Positions 48,109 through 57,225 of a stretch of DNA of 64,000 nt are shown piece after piece; the first letter of the stretch is position 1, and the number at the start of each line of letters is the position of its first letter. Location of the stretch: assembly GCF_026341775.1 (NCBI RefSeq), contig NZ_JAPEOB010000002.1, positions 310,001 through 374,000 of the forward strand, given 5' to 3'. The notes under the pieces were generated by a model, which had not been told where the DNA came from, did not search any database, and saw nothing but the letters and a program-made list of their open reading frames with translations. The stretch comes from Streptomyces sp. NBC_00654. GTDB lineage: Bacteria > Actinomycetota > Actinomycetes > Streptomycetales > Streptomycetaceae. Position numbers and translations under genes: made by a program.

Positions 48109-49322
48109 AGGCCCAACTCTGCGACACCGCCGCCTACCCCACCCGTGCCGCCCTGGACACCCACCTGCTCAACGCCTACATCCCCGCCGCCTACAGCCCT
48201 CACAACCCCAACCCGTCCCCCTGGACCAAACTCCAGGCCCATCGCACCCTCACCTTTCTTGCCCACCACCTGGAAAACCACCGCGACGGCACCCCCAACC
48301 TCGCCTGGTGGGAACTCCACTACGCTGTCTCCGCCCGCACCAAACGCATCATCTACGGTGTGCTCGGCGGCATCGGGATTGTTTTCCTTGCCGTGTCCAC
48401 CGGTGACCCGTGGGGCGGCTTTGTATTTGGGTTCTCCCTCGTACTCGCCTCCACCGCCCTGTCCCTGCTACTGCCCGCAATCCGGCGCACCCCAGGCACA
48501 GGTCTGAACCTGGCCCTCCGCGCGCTCGCCTACAGCCTCACTCTGATCCTCTTCTGGATGGCGCTTAGCCTTCTCATGAAGATCTTGCTAGACATCGAGA
48601 CGGCAAGGTGGAGGGGCTTGTCCACGCCATACCTCTTCATCGGAGGGGCTGCCATCATGCCGCTAACCTTCTTCGGACGGACACGTACAGGGGCACCCAA
48701 AGTGCGAATCCGCTGGTCGCTCGGCTCCACGCTGATCGGGTTGCTTTGGGTGCCTGGCCTGACCATCCTCGGCGTACTTGCGGTAGGAATTATTTACGGT
48801 GCCAGTGCCAGTTCCAAAGATACATCTGTGTGGACCTATTTTTCTGGAATGTATGCAGCTATCGGGGCCCTTTCGGGATTTTTTCTCGGGACTATGAGTG
48901 CGTTGTTGCACATAGTCGCCCGAGGGGTTAGGTCGGAGCCTTCCGACCTAACCACCGAGGTCGGAGCTGCCCCGCTGCTTGCCCGGGATCGCCGCATCTG
49001 CCTTATGTTCGCACCGATGGGGGGCATCGCCTCCGGGCCCTTCACCATATTGGCCGGTGCCTCGCGCGAAGCGGCAGTCGTGGTCGGCTGCGGGGTGATT
49101 ATTGGTCTGACGGTCGGCGCTTACCATACAGCTTGGGCAGACTTCGTGGCATCAAGGACCTACCTTGCGATACGGCGCAGAGTGCCCTGGCGCCTCATGC
49201 CGTTTCTCCAGGATGCGCACGAACACCGCGGTGTGCTGCGGCAAATCGGAACCGTCTACCAGTTCCGGCACATCGAACTGCAACGCCACCTTGCTCAGCA
49301 GCCCTGGCCACCAGTCACATAG
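48109..49322 (+). pseudogene. NACHT protein, C-terminal membrane part of IS-split gene
   Basis: The segment after the IS reads AQLCDTAAYPTRAALD, the segment that follows the NACHT core in actinomycete homologues, and continues for about 400 codons. It contains some eight hydrophobic helices (for example IIYGVLGGIGIVFLAV, LILFWMALSLLMKI), so the parent was a NACHT protein with a polytopic C-terminal membrane domain. Joining the two halves by removing the IS leaves them out of frame by one, so decay or an imprecise insertion has also occurred. Confidence 0.75.
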
Positions 49323-49577
49323 GAACATTCGCCGGGCATCCACCGAATCCCGCGTCCCCTATACCTACGGGGTCGACAGCGCGCCCGCTTTGACGTTCTC
49401 GGTCACACGGTAAACCCAACAGGGACAGCGGCCAACCGTTCGCTGGTCCGCTGACAGGATAGGGAATCGCGGGATATTCAGCTCGCTCGAACACTCAGTG
49501 CGATGGCGACAATCATCTACCCACCTCGGTATTGGTGACAGGTAGCGTGCCGAATCGGTGAAGATTTCCGTGCATCG
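49323..49577. other. Intergenic, nothing recognised
   Basis: About 255 bp between the NACHT remnant and the IS5-type remnant, without supported genes or repeats. Confidence 0.5.
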
Positions 49578-50187
49578 AGTTCGTAACACGATCTTGTTGA
49601 AGCGTCCTGGTTGGCCGTGACCGGTGTGTGATTTGGCCGTTCGTGAGGGTGTGCTTACTCGACCTTGACTCGTGGACGACGAGTTGTGGGCGTTGATCGA
49701 GCCGTCGCTGCCGCCGTGGCCGGAGCGGTCGCCAGTGCCGCGGCCGGTGCCGGATCGTCTCTGTCTGCAGGGGATCCTGTTCGTCCTCCACAACGATATA
49801 GCCTGGCAACTTCTGCCGCTGGAGCTGGGGTTCGGCTCGTGTCAAACGTGCTGGCGACACCTGGACCGGTGGCAGAAGGCGGGATCTTCAACCAGTTGCA
49901 CCGGGTCCTGCTCGCGGAGCTGAACGCGGCCAGCGAGCTCGACTGGTCACGGGCGTGCGTGGACGGTCTCATGTCCGTGCGAAAGCGGGCGCCGACACCG
50001 GCCCGTAGCCGGTCGCCCCGGCACCCTGCTCGGCGACAAGGGCTACGCCTCCAACCCGAACCGCGACAAACGCCTCGCCGTCCGATGAGGGCACCGCACC
50101 GAACTCTACGACGCCTTCACCTCCCTCGCCTGCAGCCTCATCTGCTGGAGACGCCTCAAGAAGGCCCGGCCGTGATCGTGTTACGAG
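49578..50187 (+). pseudogene. IS5-type element remnant with terminal inverted repeats
   Basis: A 13-bp perfect inverted repeat (TCGTAACACGATC at 49581-49593 and its complement at 50174-50186) bounds about 610 bp. Inside, 49672-49923 encodes the N-terminus of an IS5/IS112-like transposase (DDELWALIEPSLPPWPERS). The frame then shifts and homologous sequence (IFNQLHRVLLAELNAASELDWSRACVDG) continues in another frame, with a large deletion before the C-terminus. It is inactive. Confidence 0.75.
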
Positions 50188-50399
50188 CTCTACAGAGAAC
50201 GAGAGCGGGATCAGCGCTATCTCCGAGGGAACGATCAGACAGGAGTTCGTCTCGCCATGCTGCCCCTTGGGCCGGACAAGGGCCGTCGTCAACAAGAAAG
50301 GGACATACGAAACGCGAACCTACAGTGACCGTGCTCCTGTCAGCAGAAGAGGGCAAACCACCCCAAAGAAGTCAGCTGTGCGGAACCATTCGACGAGGC

Positions 50400-50626
50400 C
50401 AAATACTGCGCTGCACCAGATCCTCGACCCCGAGACCGGATTCGCCGTGCTGCCGGGTGGCAAGACGGAGGCGCAGGACCACGGCGACCCCGTGTCCACC
50501 CTGCTGCGCGAAGCCGAGGAAGAGGCGGCCGCCCAGCTGGGCAGGCCTCTGCGCCTCGGGCACGTCACCGATCCCTCAGCCCGCCTCGGTTACCTGCGCT
50601 ACGGTGCGGCACTCACCGGCGTGTGA
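50400..50626 (+). pseudogene. NUDIX-domain fragment
   Basis: The end of an open frame (from 50267) carries LPGGKTEAQ and, nine residues on, LLREAEEEAA, a NUDIX box with the REUxEE core. The fold is then cut short after about 50 more residues, and its N-terminal strand is missing or unrecognisable. It lies directly after the IS remnant and overlaps the next gene by GTGA. It is most likely a truncated NUDIX gene. Confidence 0.5.
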
Positions 50627-50961
50627 GTGTCACTACTGCGCACGCCTTGCGGCGTCGGCCGATCGGCGAACTGACCGTGGAGGACGTGCGCTTGTTGATA
50701 GGGCAGGGCATTGGCCTGCCCTACCTCCTGCCACTGGCACTGGCACTGGCACTGGCACTGGCACTGGAGGTGCTTCGGGAGAACCCGATGGCGGAGGGGC
50801 ACATGTACGAAGGTGATCTGCTGTCCGCGGTCCTTGCCACGAACCCATCGGTCTGGGACGAGTTTCCCGACCTCTGCAGAGAGCTTCGCGCGATCGTCTT
50901 GAAGTCGGCTGGCCTTCCCCCTGACCTGCGACGGAAGGTTGAGTTCTTCCTGGCTCCATAG
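50623..50961 (+). CDS. CdiI_2-type contact-dependent inhibition immunity protein with an expanded LA repeat
   Basis: A 112-aa protein resembling the small actinomycete immunity proteins of the contact-dependent growth inhibition type (IGELTVEDVRLLIGQGIGLPY, then LENPMAEG-like and GDLLSAVLATNPSVW segments). No toxin gene is next to it, so it may be an orphan immunity gene. Within the helix after PYLLP, an in-frame hexanucleotide repeat adds Leu-Ala pairs. GTG at 50623 overlaps the stop of the NUDIX fragment, and no independent ribosome-binding site is obvious. Family naming is from recall and moderate. Confidence 0.65.
   Translation: MSVTTAHALRRRPIGELTVEDVRLLIGQGIGLPYLLPLALALALALALEVLRENPMAEGHMYEGDLLSAVLATNPSVWDEFPDLCRELRAIVLKSAGLPPDLRRKVEFFLAP
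50733..50767 (+). repeat. ACTGGC hexanucleotide repeat inside a coding region
   Basis: Five perfect ACTGGC units plus ACTGG give nearly six copies, encoding alternating Leu and Ala. Change in copy number would lengthen or shorten a helix without a frameshift. Confidence 0.85.
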
Positions 50962-51132
50962 AGCACCGGCGCAGAACGTTCCCCCTCGAAGCGAAGGTCG
51001 GCGTGCTCCTGCGAGACGTCTCGCAGGAGCACACGCGGGCCCGGACGTGTCGCCGGTCGGCCACGGGCGGGCCGACGGACCATGATGCCGGTCATCGCCC
51101 ATCGGATCACGGTCTCTGAGCGGGCCGGGCTA

Positions 51133-51324
51133 GGGCGTGTGTCGAAAGTCCCGCCTGGCTCGCGACGCCCGGCACGCGCGCTCGCCGCGTTGTCGGCGTT
51201 GTCCGTGTTGTTGGAGTGTTCTCGTACGTCCAGTACGAGGACACTCCTCCGCCTTGCGATCGCACGCACCGGACGCCGTGAGCCCCGCCCTTCGGGCGGA
51301 CGGCGCTACTTTCGACACACGCCC
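51133..51324. repeat. 192-bp MITE-like repeat with perfect 17-bp terminal inverted repeats
   Basis: The ends, GGGCGTGTGTCGAAAGT (51133-51149) and its exact complement (51308-51324), enclose a GC-rich core with further internal palindromes (a GTCCTCGTACTGGAC-type arm and a CCGCCCTTCGGGCGG hairpin). It encodes nothing. The layout is that of a non-autonomous transposable element; similar sequences recur in Streptomyces chromosomes as far as I recall. Confidence 0.7.
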
Positions 51325-51455
51325 CCAGGGCCTGTCCGACGGGTCAGGCCCTGATGCCTGTCCAACAGGGCTTTGGGCTTGCGCTTTCCGTTGCGGCAAC
51401 TTCTACGGTCATGTGTGTGGCCGGAGAGACCGGCCCGGCGAGGGAGGCACCGGCA

Positions 51456-52220
51456 ATGGCCTGGTCGATCGCGGAGGTGGCGCGGATGTCCAAGGCGACA
51501 TCGCGGACGCTACGGCACTACGACGAGATCGGCCTGCTGCCGCCCGCATGGATCGGGAGCAACGGGCACCGCTACTACGAGGAGGCCGATCTACTGCGGT
51601 TGCAGCAGATCCTGCTGATGCGGGAGCTGGACCTGGGGCTGCGCGAGATCCAGGCGGTCCTGGACAGCCAGCTCGACCAGGTGGCCGTGCTCCGTGAGCA
51701 CCACCAACGGCTGCTCGCGGAACGGGACCGCCTGGAGACGCTGGCCCGTACGGTCGGCCTCACCATCGCCGAACTGGAAGAAGGTAAGGACAAGGGTCAT
51801 ATGACGAAGATCAACAAGCCGGAGAACCTGTTCGAGGGGTTCCAGCCCCCCTCCGAGGCCGAGGCCGAGGTACGGGAGCGGTGGCCGCAGGCGTGGGAGC
51901 AGTCCCGGCAGGCCGTCGAGGCGATGACCTCCGAGGACACGGAGCGCTGGCAGCGTGAGGTGACGGCGCAGATGATCCGTATGGCGGAGTTCATGGTGGC
52001 TGGCACGCCGGTATCCGACCCGGCGGTACAGGCCGAAGTGGACGCCAACTACCAGGGCATCTGCCGGTTCTGGACCCCGACCGCGGCCGCGTACAAGGGA
52101 GTGGGCCAGACCTATGTCGACGACCCGCAGATGCGGGCCAACTTCGACAAGATCGCCGACGGTCTCGCCGTCTACCAGCGCGATGCGATGACCGTGTATG
52201 CCGATGCCCGGCTGAGCTGA
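51456..52220 (+). CDS. MerR-family regulator with TipAS-like antibiotic-binding domain
   Basis: A 254-aa regulator. A MerR winged helix covers 1-70 (WSIAEVARMSKATSRTLRHYDEIGLLPP). A dimerising coiled coil follows (about 75-110) and a TipAS-type helical domain spans about 120-250 (FEGFQP start, HxxWP-like RWPQAWEQ, WTPTAAAYKGVGQTYVDDP). TipA proteins bind thiopeptides and similar peptides and activate their own promoters. ATG at 51456 has GGGAGG about 9 nt upstream; the frame is open from 51354. It sits between a MITE-like repeat and an IS. Confidence 0.85.
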   Translation: MAWSIAEVARMSKATSRTLRHYDEIGLLPPAWIGSNGHRYYEEADLLRLQQILLMRELDLGLREIQAVLDSQLDQVAVLREHHQRLLAERDRLETLARTVGLTIAELEEGKDKGHMTKINKPENLFEGFQPPSEAEAEVRERWPQAWEQSRQAVEAMTSEDTERWQREVTAQMIRMAEFMVAGTPVSDPAVQAEVDANYQGICRFWTPTAAAYKGVGQTYVDDPQMRANFDKIADGLAVYQRDAMTVYADARLS

Positions 52221-52231
52221 CCGCACGCGCC

Positions 52232-53188
52232 TAAGGGCTGTTCGGTGGGTCATGAGCGCAGCCGGAGGCGAATGGCTGCGACGGTCACGGTGCCGTGGAA
52301 GATGTATGCCCTCCTATCGAATCGGGTGGCTACGGCACGGAAGCCCTTGAGGGCGTTGATCGTTCGCTCGACTTCATTCCTGCGCTTGTGGAGCGACTTG
52401 TCGAAGTCGGTGGGCCGACCGCCCCGGCTGGCACGGTGCTGCCTGTTGGCCCGCTGGTTTCTCGGTTCGGGAATGGTGTGCTTGATCTTGCGTCTGCACA
52501 GGTACCGGCGGTTACGGCGGGATGAGTACGCCTTATCGCCGCTGCGGTGATCAGGCCGGGTGCGCGGGTGACCGCCACCCGGCCGTGGTACGCGAACGCG
52601 CTCAAGGACCGGGATCAACTGAGGTGCGTCGCCCCTCTGCCCTGGTGTGATCAGCACCGCCAGGGGCCGGCAGCCGCCGTCTCCGATGAGATGAATTCTC
52701 GTGGTCAGACCTCCCCTGGACCGGCCGAGAGCCTCGTCGGGGCGATGCTGAGCGGGCAGGATCCGTTTCCTTGGAATTCGCGGCGGACGCCTTCGAGCCC
52801 CGGCGGCATGCTGATGGGCCCGGCAGGTCGACGGGTCAATGCCGACCATGCTCCGGTCGATACGTTCCTCGGCGTCTGCGTCGGTCTGGACGGCACGCAG
52901 GACGTTCTCCCAGGTGCCGTCCGCCGACCAGCGCCGATGCCGGTCGTGGCAGGTCTTCCACTTCCCGAAGCGCGTCGGCAGGTCGCGCCGAGAAATGCCG
53001 GTGCGCTGGCGGAAGAGGATGCCGTTGACTATCTTGCGATGGCACTTCCACCGCCCGCCCCGTCCCACGTTCTTCGGAAGGGTGCGGCTCCAACCGAGCC
53101 CACTGCGCGTCAGAAAGATCGCCGCGCCCCACACCAGCCGGAAAGATCTCGCCCATCGCCGGTCACACGACCCATCGGACAGGCTCTA
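52232..53188 (-). mobile_element. IS5-family (IS427-like) element with two-frame transposase
   Basis: Imperfect inverted repeats (52235-52254, GGGCTGTTCGGTGGGTCATG; complement side 53164-53187) and flanking TA on both sides define the element. On the minus strand the N-terminus (GRGDLSDAQWARLEPH, within 52836-53156) lies in one frame. The rest (GRWKCHRKIVNGIL..., RAHQHAAG, DKAYSS, RNEVERT; 52250-53134) lies in another. This is the layout of IS427-group elements thought to need a programmed frameshift. It may be intact or a simple frameshift mutant. Confidence 0.75.
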
Positions 53189-53395
53189 GTCTCGTAGTCA
53201 CGTGCGAGGCCGCGGTGGGACGTGAGCCACAAGAAAGTGCGCTCGACCGCCCGTCTCTCGGGCTGAACCTGGAATCCGCGCTGGCCCAGGGCCGCGCTCG
53301 ATCTCCAGCTCACGAGCTCACGGCCGAGGATCGTCCGTGACCACTCCACGAGGCGGCCGGCCAAGCCCTGGTCCGCCCAGATCCTCAGCGCACCC
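53189..53395 (-). pseudogene. C-terminal fragment of another IS5-type transposase
   Basis: Minus-strand sequence reads GALRIWADQGLAGRLVEW, then QRGFQVQPERRAVERTFLWL and HRGLARDYET, the C-terminal catalytic part of a different IS5-type transposase. It breaks off exactly at the border of the IS427-like element, which has therefore inserted into or truncated it. No N-terminal half is present. Confidence 0.65.
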
Positions 53396-53666
53396 GGGCT
53401 GGTCCAGGCGAGTCCACAGCGACGAACGCTGCCGCATCGCTCGCAAGGGCGAGAAAGCCCCTGCTCAGGCGGGTCGGCGGTGGCATGTGGAGCGGACACA
53501 TGCCGGGCAGAACGCCTTCCGTCGCCCGGCACGCTGCTGTGAGCGCCGCGCCGTGGTCGCCGACGCGTTCTTCGACCTCGTCGACACCGTCATCACCGTC
53601 CGCGGTCTGATCCGCCGGGCATCGGCCATCCACCGCCGGCACACCCGACCCCACCACCGCCCTTGA
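53396..53666 (+). pseudogene. C-terminal fragment of an IS transposase, opposite orientation
   Basis: Plus-strand sequence (AQAGRRWHVERTHAGQNAFR, then FFDLVDTVITVRGLIRRA and a basic end HRRHTRPHHRP) is the C-terminus of an IS4/IS5-type transposase, ending at 53666. It abuts the preceding minus-strand fragment, so at least three insertion sequences have been nested or deleted into each other here. Confidence 0.6.
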
Positions 53667-53761
53667 ACCGCCGACGTTGGCACGCCCTCAGAGGTGCGGT
53701 ACTTGGCCATTCCGACCTGAGCGCCGAGCGCAACCACCGGGGACGGCCCGCCCGCCACCAC

Positions 53762-54625
53762 TCATGCCTCGATGCCACGCCGTGCGATGTCGGCGGCGAT
53801 GCCGTCCAGCACGCCGGCAAGGCCTGCGGCGAAGAGGGCGTCGAGGTCCCAGGGGTTGGCGCCCGCGAGCATTGCGGGGCCGAGCCGTGGGTACGCGCCG
53901 GACTCGTAGAGCGAACTGTGTCCGTCGTCCGGCTCGTGGGACGTTCGCCGACCGGTGCTTCGAGCCTGCCGTTCCGCCTCCACGTCGCTGACGTAGGTCA
54001 GGGCCACCCCCTGTACGTAGGAGGCGAACATGAACATGTAACGGAACGCGTCAGCGGGTTCGAGACCGAGTCCGTCGAACGCGGAGAAGGCGCTCTCGCT
54101 GTCCGCGGCGAGTGCCGGGCTGGAGTGCGTCCAGGCCGTCACCAGGACCTTCGACAGGACCCATGGGTGGCGGTGGTACAGCTCCCAGTCGCGGTAGGCG
54201 GCCCGTTCGAGGCCGTGTCGCCAGTTCCGCGGCGGTGTGTCGGGCAGCGGGACGCCTGTCAGTGCGGCCTCCACCATCAGGGCCACCAGGTCGTCCTTGG
54301 ACGCAACGTACCTGTACAGGGCCATCGTGCTCGCGCCGAGGTCCGTGGCGACGCGGCGCATCGACAGAGCGTCGAGCCCCTCCGTGTCCGCGACATCGAT
54401 CCCGGCCCGCACGATGCGCTCGACGGTCAGCTGGGGTGCACTGCCGCCGGCGTCCGGCGCACCACCGCCCAGGACGCCTCCCTCCGGGAACCCGGTCGAC
54501 GCGTCGGTCCTTCGCGCCCGGTAGGCCCGTGTCCGGCAGGCCTGGGAGCAGTACCGTCGCGGCCGCCCCCGTTCCGCAGGTTCCAGACCTCGTCCGCAGG
54601 ACTCACATACGGACTGCTCCGACAT
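53762..54625 (-). CDS. TetR-family regulator with N-terminal Cys-rich zinc-finger-like segment
   Basis: A 287-aa regulator. Residues 8-32 carry CESCGRG ... CSQACRTRAYRAR, a small zinc-binding-type motif seen in some actinomycete TetR proteins. The HTH follows at about 70-125 (VRAGIDVADTEGLDALSMRR, LYRYVASKDDL). The C-terminal TetR_C domain of the TetR(D)-like kind fills the rest. ATG at 54625 has AAGGAG 7 nt upstream; the frame continues far upstream without support. It faces the divergent MFS exporter and is its likely repressor, responding to the exported compound. Confidence 0.88.
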   Translation of the reverse strand: MSEQSVCESCGRGLEPAERGRPRRYCSQACRTRAYRARRTDASTGFPEGGVLGGGAPDAGGSAPQLTVERIVRAGIDVADTEGLDALSMRRVATDLGASTMALYRYVASKDDLVALMVEAALTGVPLPDTPPRNWRHGLERAAYRDWELYHRHPWVLSKVLVTAWTHSSPALAADSESAFSAFDGLGLEPADAFRYMFMFASYVQGVALTYVSDVEAERQARSTGRRTSHEPDDGHSSLYESGAYPRLGPAMLAGANPWDLDALFAAGLAGVLDGIAADIARRGIEA

Positions 54626-54772
54626 CACCACACTCCTTTTCGTCACACACCCGATGTTGTGACGAAAGTCTAGCTCACCCGGCGCAGCGAACCACGTGAA
54701 CCCAGGTACCAGCAGGTAAAGAAGGCTCTTGCAGGAAAGGGTACCTTCCCGCTTATGCTGTACACGGCGTGA

Positions 54773-54789
54773 CGCGTACCGAGTACGCG
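54773..54789. promoter_or_regulatory. Palindromic operator candidate between tetR and MFS genes
   Basis: CGCGTAC-CGA-GTACGCG is a perfect palindrome with 7-bp arms in the divergent gap, 60 bp before the MFS start. TTGCAG (54729) and TATGCT (54754) with a 19-nt spacer make a weak promoter just upstream. Binding here by the TetR protein would block the exporter promoter. Confidence 0.6.
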
Positions 54790-54848
54790 AAGGGTGACGG
54801 AATTTATGGTCGCCAGTCTTCCGCCACCGATCGAAGGAACAGGAGTGA

Positions 54849-56468
54849 GTGAAGGGCATGGCCGAAGTGAGCAAGAGAGCCGGAGCGCGGCAGTGGATCG
54901 GGCTCGCCGTCCTGGTGTTGCCGTGCGTCCTGGCGTCCATGGACATGTCCGTCATGTTCGTCACGCTCCCGTCCCTGACGGCCGACCTCCACCCGAGCAG
55001 TGCGGAACTGCTGTGGATCATGGACTCGTACGGCTTCCTGCTGGCCGGCCTACTGATCACGATGGGTACCCTCGGTGACCGGATCGGGCGGCGGCGCGTG
55101 CTGCTGATCGGCGCTGCGGCCTTCGGCCTCGCCTCGATCCTGGCGGCCTGCTCGACCGGCCCCGAGACGCTCATCGCGACCCGCGCGCTCATGGGCATCG
55201 CCGGATCCACGTTGGCCCCCTCCACTCTCTCCCTGATCCGGAACATGTTCTCCGACGAACGCCAGCGGGCCACCGCTGTAGGCGTCTGGACAGCCGGTTT
55301 CGCCGGCGGTGCTGTCCTCGGCCCCATCATCGGCGGTCTGCTCCTCGAGCACTTCTGGTGGGGCTCGGTCTTCCTGATCAACGCGCCCGTGATGATCCTG
55401 CTGCTGGTACTCGGACCGCTGCTGCTGCCCGAGTACCGCGACCCCGAGCCGGGCCGCTTCGACCTGCTCGGCGCGCTGCTGTCCCTGGTGGCCGTTCTCG
55501 CCGTGATCTACGGCGTCAAGGCGACGGCGGAGCACGGCTTCGCCTGGCCCGGCACAGTCTGCATCGCTGCCGGACTCGGCGTGGGAGCACTGTTCGTCCG
55601 TCGCCAGCGCACGGCCGCCCATCCGATGATCGACCTCGCGTTGTTCCGCACTCGCCGGTTCAACGTGCCGCTGCTCATCGACGCCCTGGCGACCTTCGCG
55701 ATGGTCGGCTTCTCGTTGTTCAATTGGCAGTTCATGCAGCTCGTCCTGGGCATGAGTCCGTTCGAGTCGGCCCTGTGGTCACTGCCCACGTTCCTCGTGA
55801 TGCCCGTGGGCATCGCCCTGGCCACCGCGATGGCGCCGCGCGTCGGCAAGCCGAACGTGATGGCCGCCGGGCTGGTGGTGGCGGCCGCCGGTTACGTCGC
55901 GCTGGCTCTTGTCGAGACCGACTCGAGCATCGTGCACCTGGTGAGCGCCCTGGCTGTGGTCTCCATCGGCATCGGCGGCGTGTCCGCCGTGGTCACCGAG
56001 GTGATCCTGTCGGCCGCGCCGCCCGAGCGGGCCGGGGCGGCCTCCGCACTGGCGGAGACCTCCGCCGAGTTCGGCGGCGCGCTGGGTATCGCGGTTCTGG
56101 GCAGTATCGGCACAGCCGTCTATCGCTCACACATGGAGTCCCAGGCCCCCGCCGGCCTCACCCCCGAGCAGCGGGCGGGCGCGGAGGAGACTCTCGGCGC
56201 CGCCGCCGAAACCGCTGCGGCCCTGCCGCACCGGACCGCAGAGGCTCTGCGCAGGGTGGCCTTCGACGCCTTCAGCCACGAGATGCGGATCGCTGCGGTG
56301 GCCGCCCTCGTAGTAACAGCCGGCGGAGCGATCCTGATCGCCACCCTGCTCCGAGGCAGCCAAGCGGCCCGGACCCGTGGCTGGGCAGCAGAGGAGGCGG
56401 AGCACCTGGCAGAACCGGGCCGACACGACGAGGCCGATGGACTGCCTGCCAGGACGCCCGCCCCGTAG
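54849..56468 (+). CDS. DHA2-type 14-TM MFS multidrug exporter
   Basis: A 539-aa drug:H+ antiporter of the DHA2 (QacA/EmrB) type with 14 predicted helices. Motif A is GDRIGRRRVLLIG, motif C-like GPIIGGLLLEHFWWGSVFLIN lies in helix 5, and the N-terminus has the MDMSVMFVTLPS segment common to this group. The start is GTG 54849 (AAGGA 10 nt upstream) or ATG 54858. The hydrophilic tail is acidic. With its divergent TetR partner it forms a standard efflux-regulation pair, unrelated to the NRPS cluster 20 kb away as far as can be seen. Confidence 0.9.
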   Translation: MKGMAEVSKRAGARQWIGLAVLVLPCVLASMDMSVMFVTLPSLTADLHPSSAELLWIMDSYGFLLAGLLITMGTLGDRIGRRRVLLIGAAAFGLASILAACSTGPETLIATRALMGIAGSTLAPSTLSLIRNMFSDERQRATAVGVWTAGFAGGAVLGPIIGGLLLEHFWWGSVFLINAPVMILLLVLGPLLLPEYRDPEPGRFDLLGALLSLVAVLAVIYGVKATAEHGFAWPGTVCIAAGLGVGALFVRRQRTAAHPMIDLALFRTRRFNVPLLIDALATFAMVGFSLFNWQFMQLVLGMSPFESALWSLPTFLVMPVGIALATAMAPRVGKPNVMAAGLVVAAAGYVALALVETDSSIVHLVSALAVVSIGIGGVSAVVTEVILSAAPPERAGAASALAETSAEFGGALGIAVLGSIGTAVYRSHMESQAPAGLTPEQRAGAEETLGAAAETAAALPHRTAEALRRVAFDAFSHEMRIAAVAALVVTAGGAILIATLLRGSQAARTRGWAAEEAEHLAEPGRHDEADGLPARTPAP

Positions 56469-56703
56469 CCCCTCGGGCCGGGCGTGGGTGCCATGGATGC
56501 CATGGGCGCCTGAGAACGTGCACATGCCCGTGGTGGCATAGGAAGCCAACAACGAACGTGGTCAGTCCGTGCAGCGTCCTGAAACCCCTTCTCACCGGCG
56601 AAGCGTGGTGAGCAGGCGTGTCGACACCACGACACACAAGATTCCTTCATTCCCACCCGTCTCGATACACGTGGTACCCGTGTGCAACGTGCCAGGAGGA
56701 GCC

Positions 56704-57225
56704 ATGCGCCCCATGACCAGGGAAGAGGTGCGCGGCGCGATCGTGAACCTGGACCCGACCGAGAAGAAGGTCCGGCTACCGGCCTGGTTCGACGACGCCC
56801 CGTGGCATCGGATCGACTACCTCGGATGGCGAGATCTGCGCGCTCCGAAGCGCGCCTACCTCGTCACCGAGGCTGATGGCCGGGCGTGGGGAGTGCTGCT
56901 GCGGCAGGCCCCGAATGACGCGGCACACGGATCGCGCGCGATGATGTGCGATCTGTGCCGGTCCGTCCGCCGGTTCAACGAGGTGTCCCTGTTCACCGCT
57001 CAACTCCCCTCACGCGACAAACGCGAACGCCTCAACGCAGTCGGCCTTCTCCTGTGCACCGATCTCGACTGTGCGGTGAAGATGCACACCAAGCCGATCC
57101 GCCACAGTTTCGATCCCTCGCTCGATGAAACCATCAGGGCACGCCGCGAAGGCATGCGTTCACGCACGATCGCCTTCATCCGTTCGGTGTCCACCCCCGG
57201 GCAGACCAAGAGACACAGAAGGTGA
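56704..57225 (+). CDS. FBP-domain (EF-G-binding, treble-clef zinc finger) protein
   Basis: A 173-aa protein of the FBP/FusB C-terminal-domain family. The zinc site is formed by C82xxC85 (MMCDLCRS) and C118....C123 (LLCTDLDCAVKM), and the ending (IRHSFDPSLDETI) fits the family. Related proteins bind elongation factor G and, in staphylococcal FusB, rescue it from fusidic acid; actinomycete members are mostly untested. ATG at 56704 has AGGAGG upstream; the frame continues to 56569 without support. Confidence 0.8.
   Translation: MRPMTREEVRGAIVNLDPTEKKVRLPAWFDDAPWHRIDYLGWRDLRAPKRAYLVTEADGRAWGVLLRQAPNDAAHGSRAMMCDLCRSVRRFNEVSLFTAQLPSRDKRERLNAVGLLLCTDLDCAVKMHTKPIRHSFDPSLDETIRARREGMRSRTIAFIRSVSTPGQTKRHRR

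Noticed and set aside
46808..48114. GGCCC target-site duplication around the IS3 element
   Set aside because: The copies are offset by one base relative to the inverted repeats and could be chance in GC-rich DNA.
54626..55381. Upstream in-frame extension of the TetR gene
   Set aside because: It runs through the divergent promoter and into the MFS gene; the ATG at 54625 has a proper ribosome-binding site.
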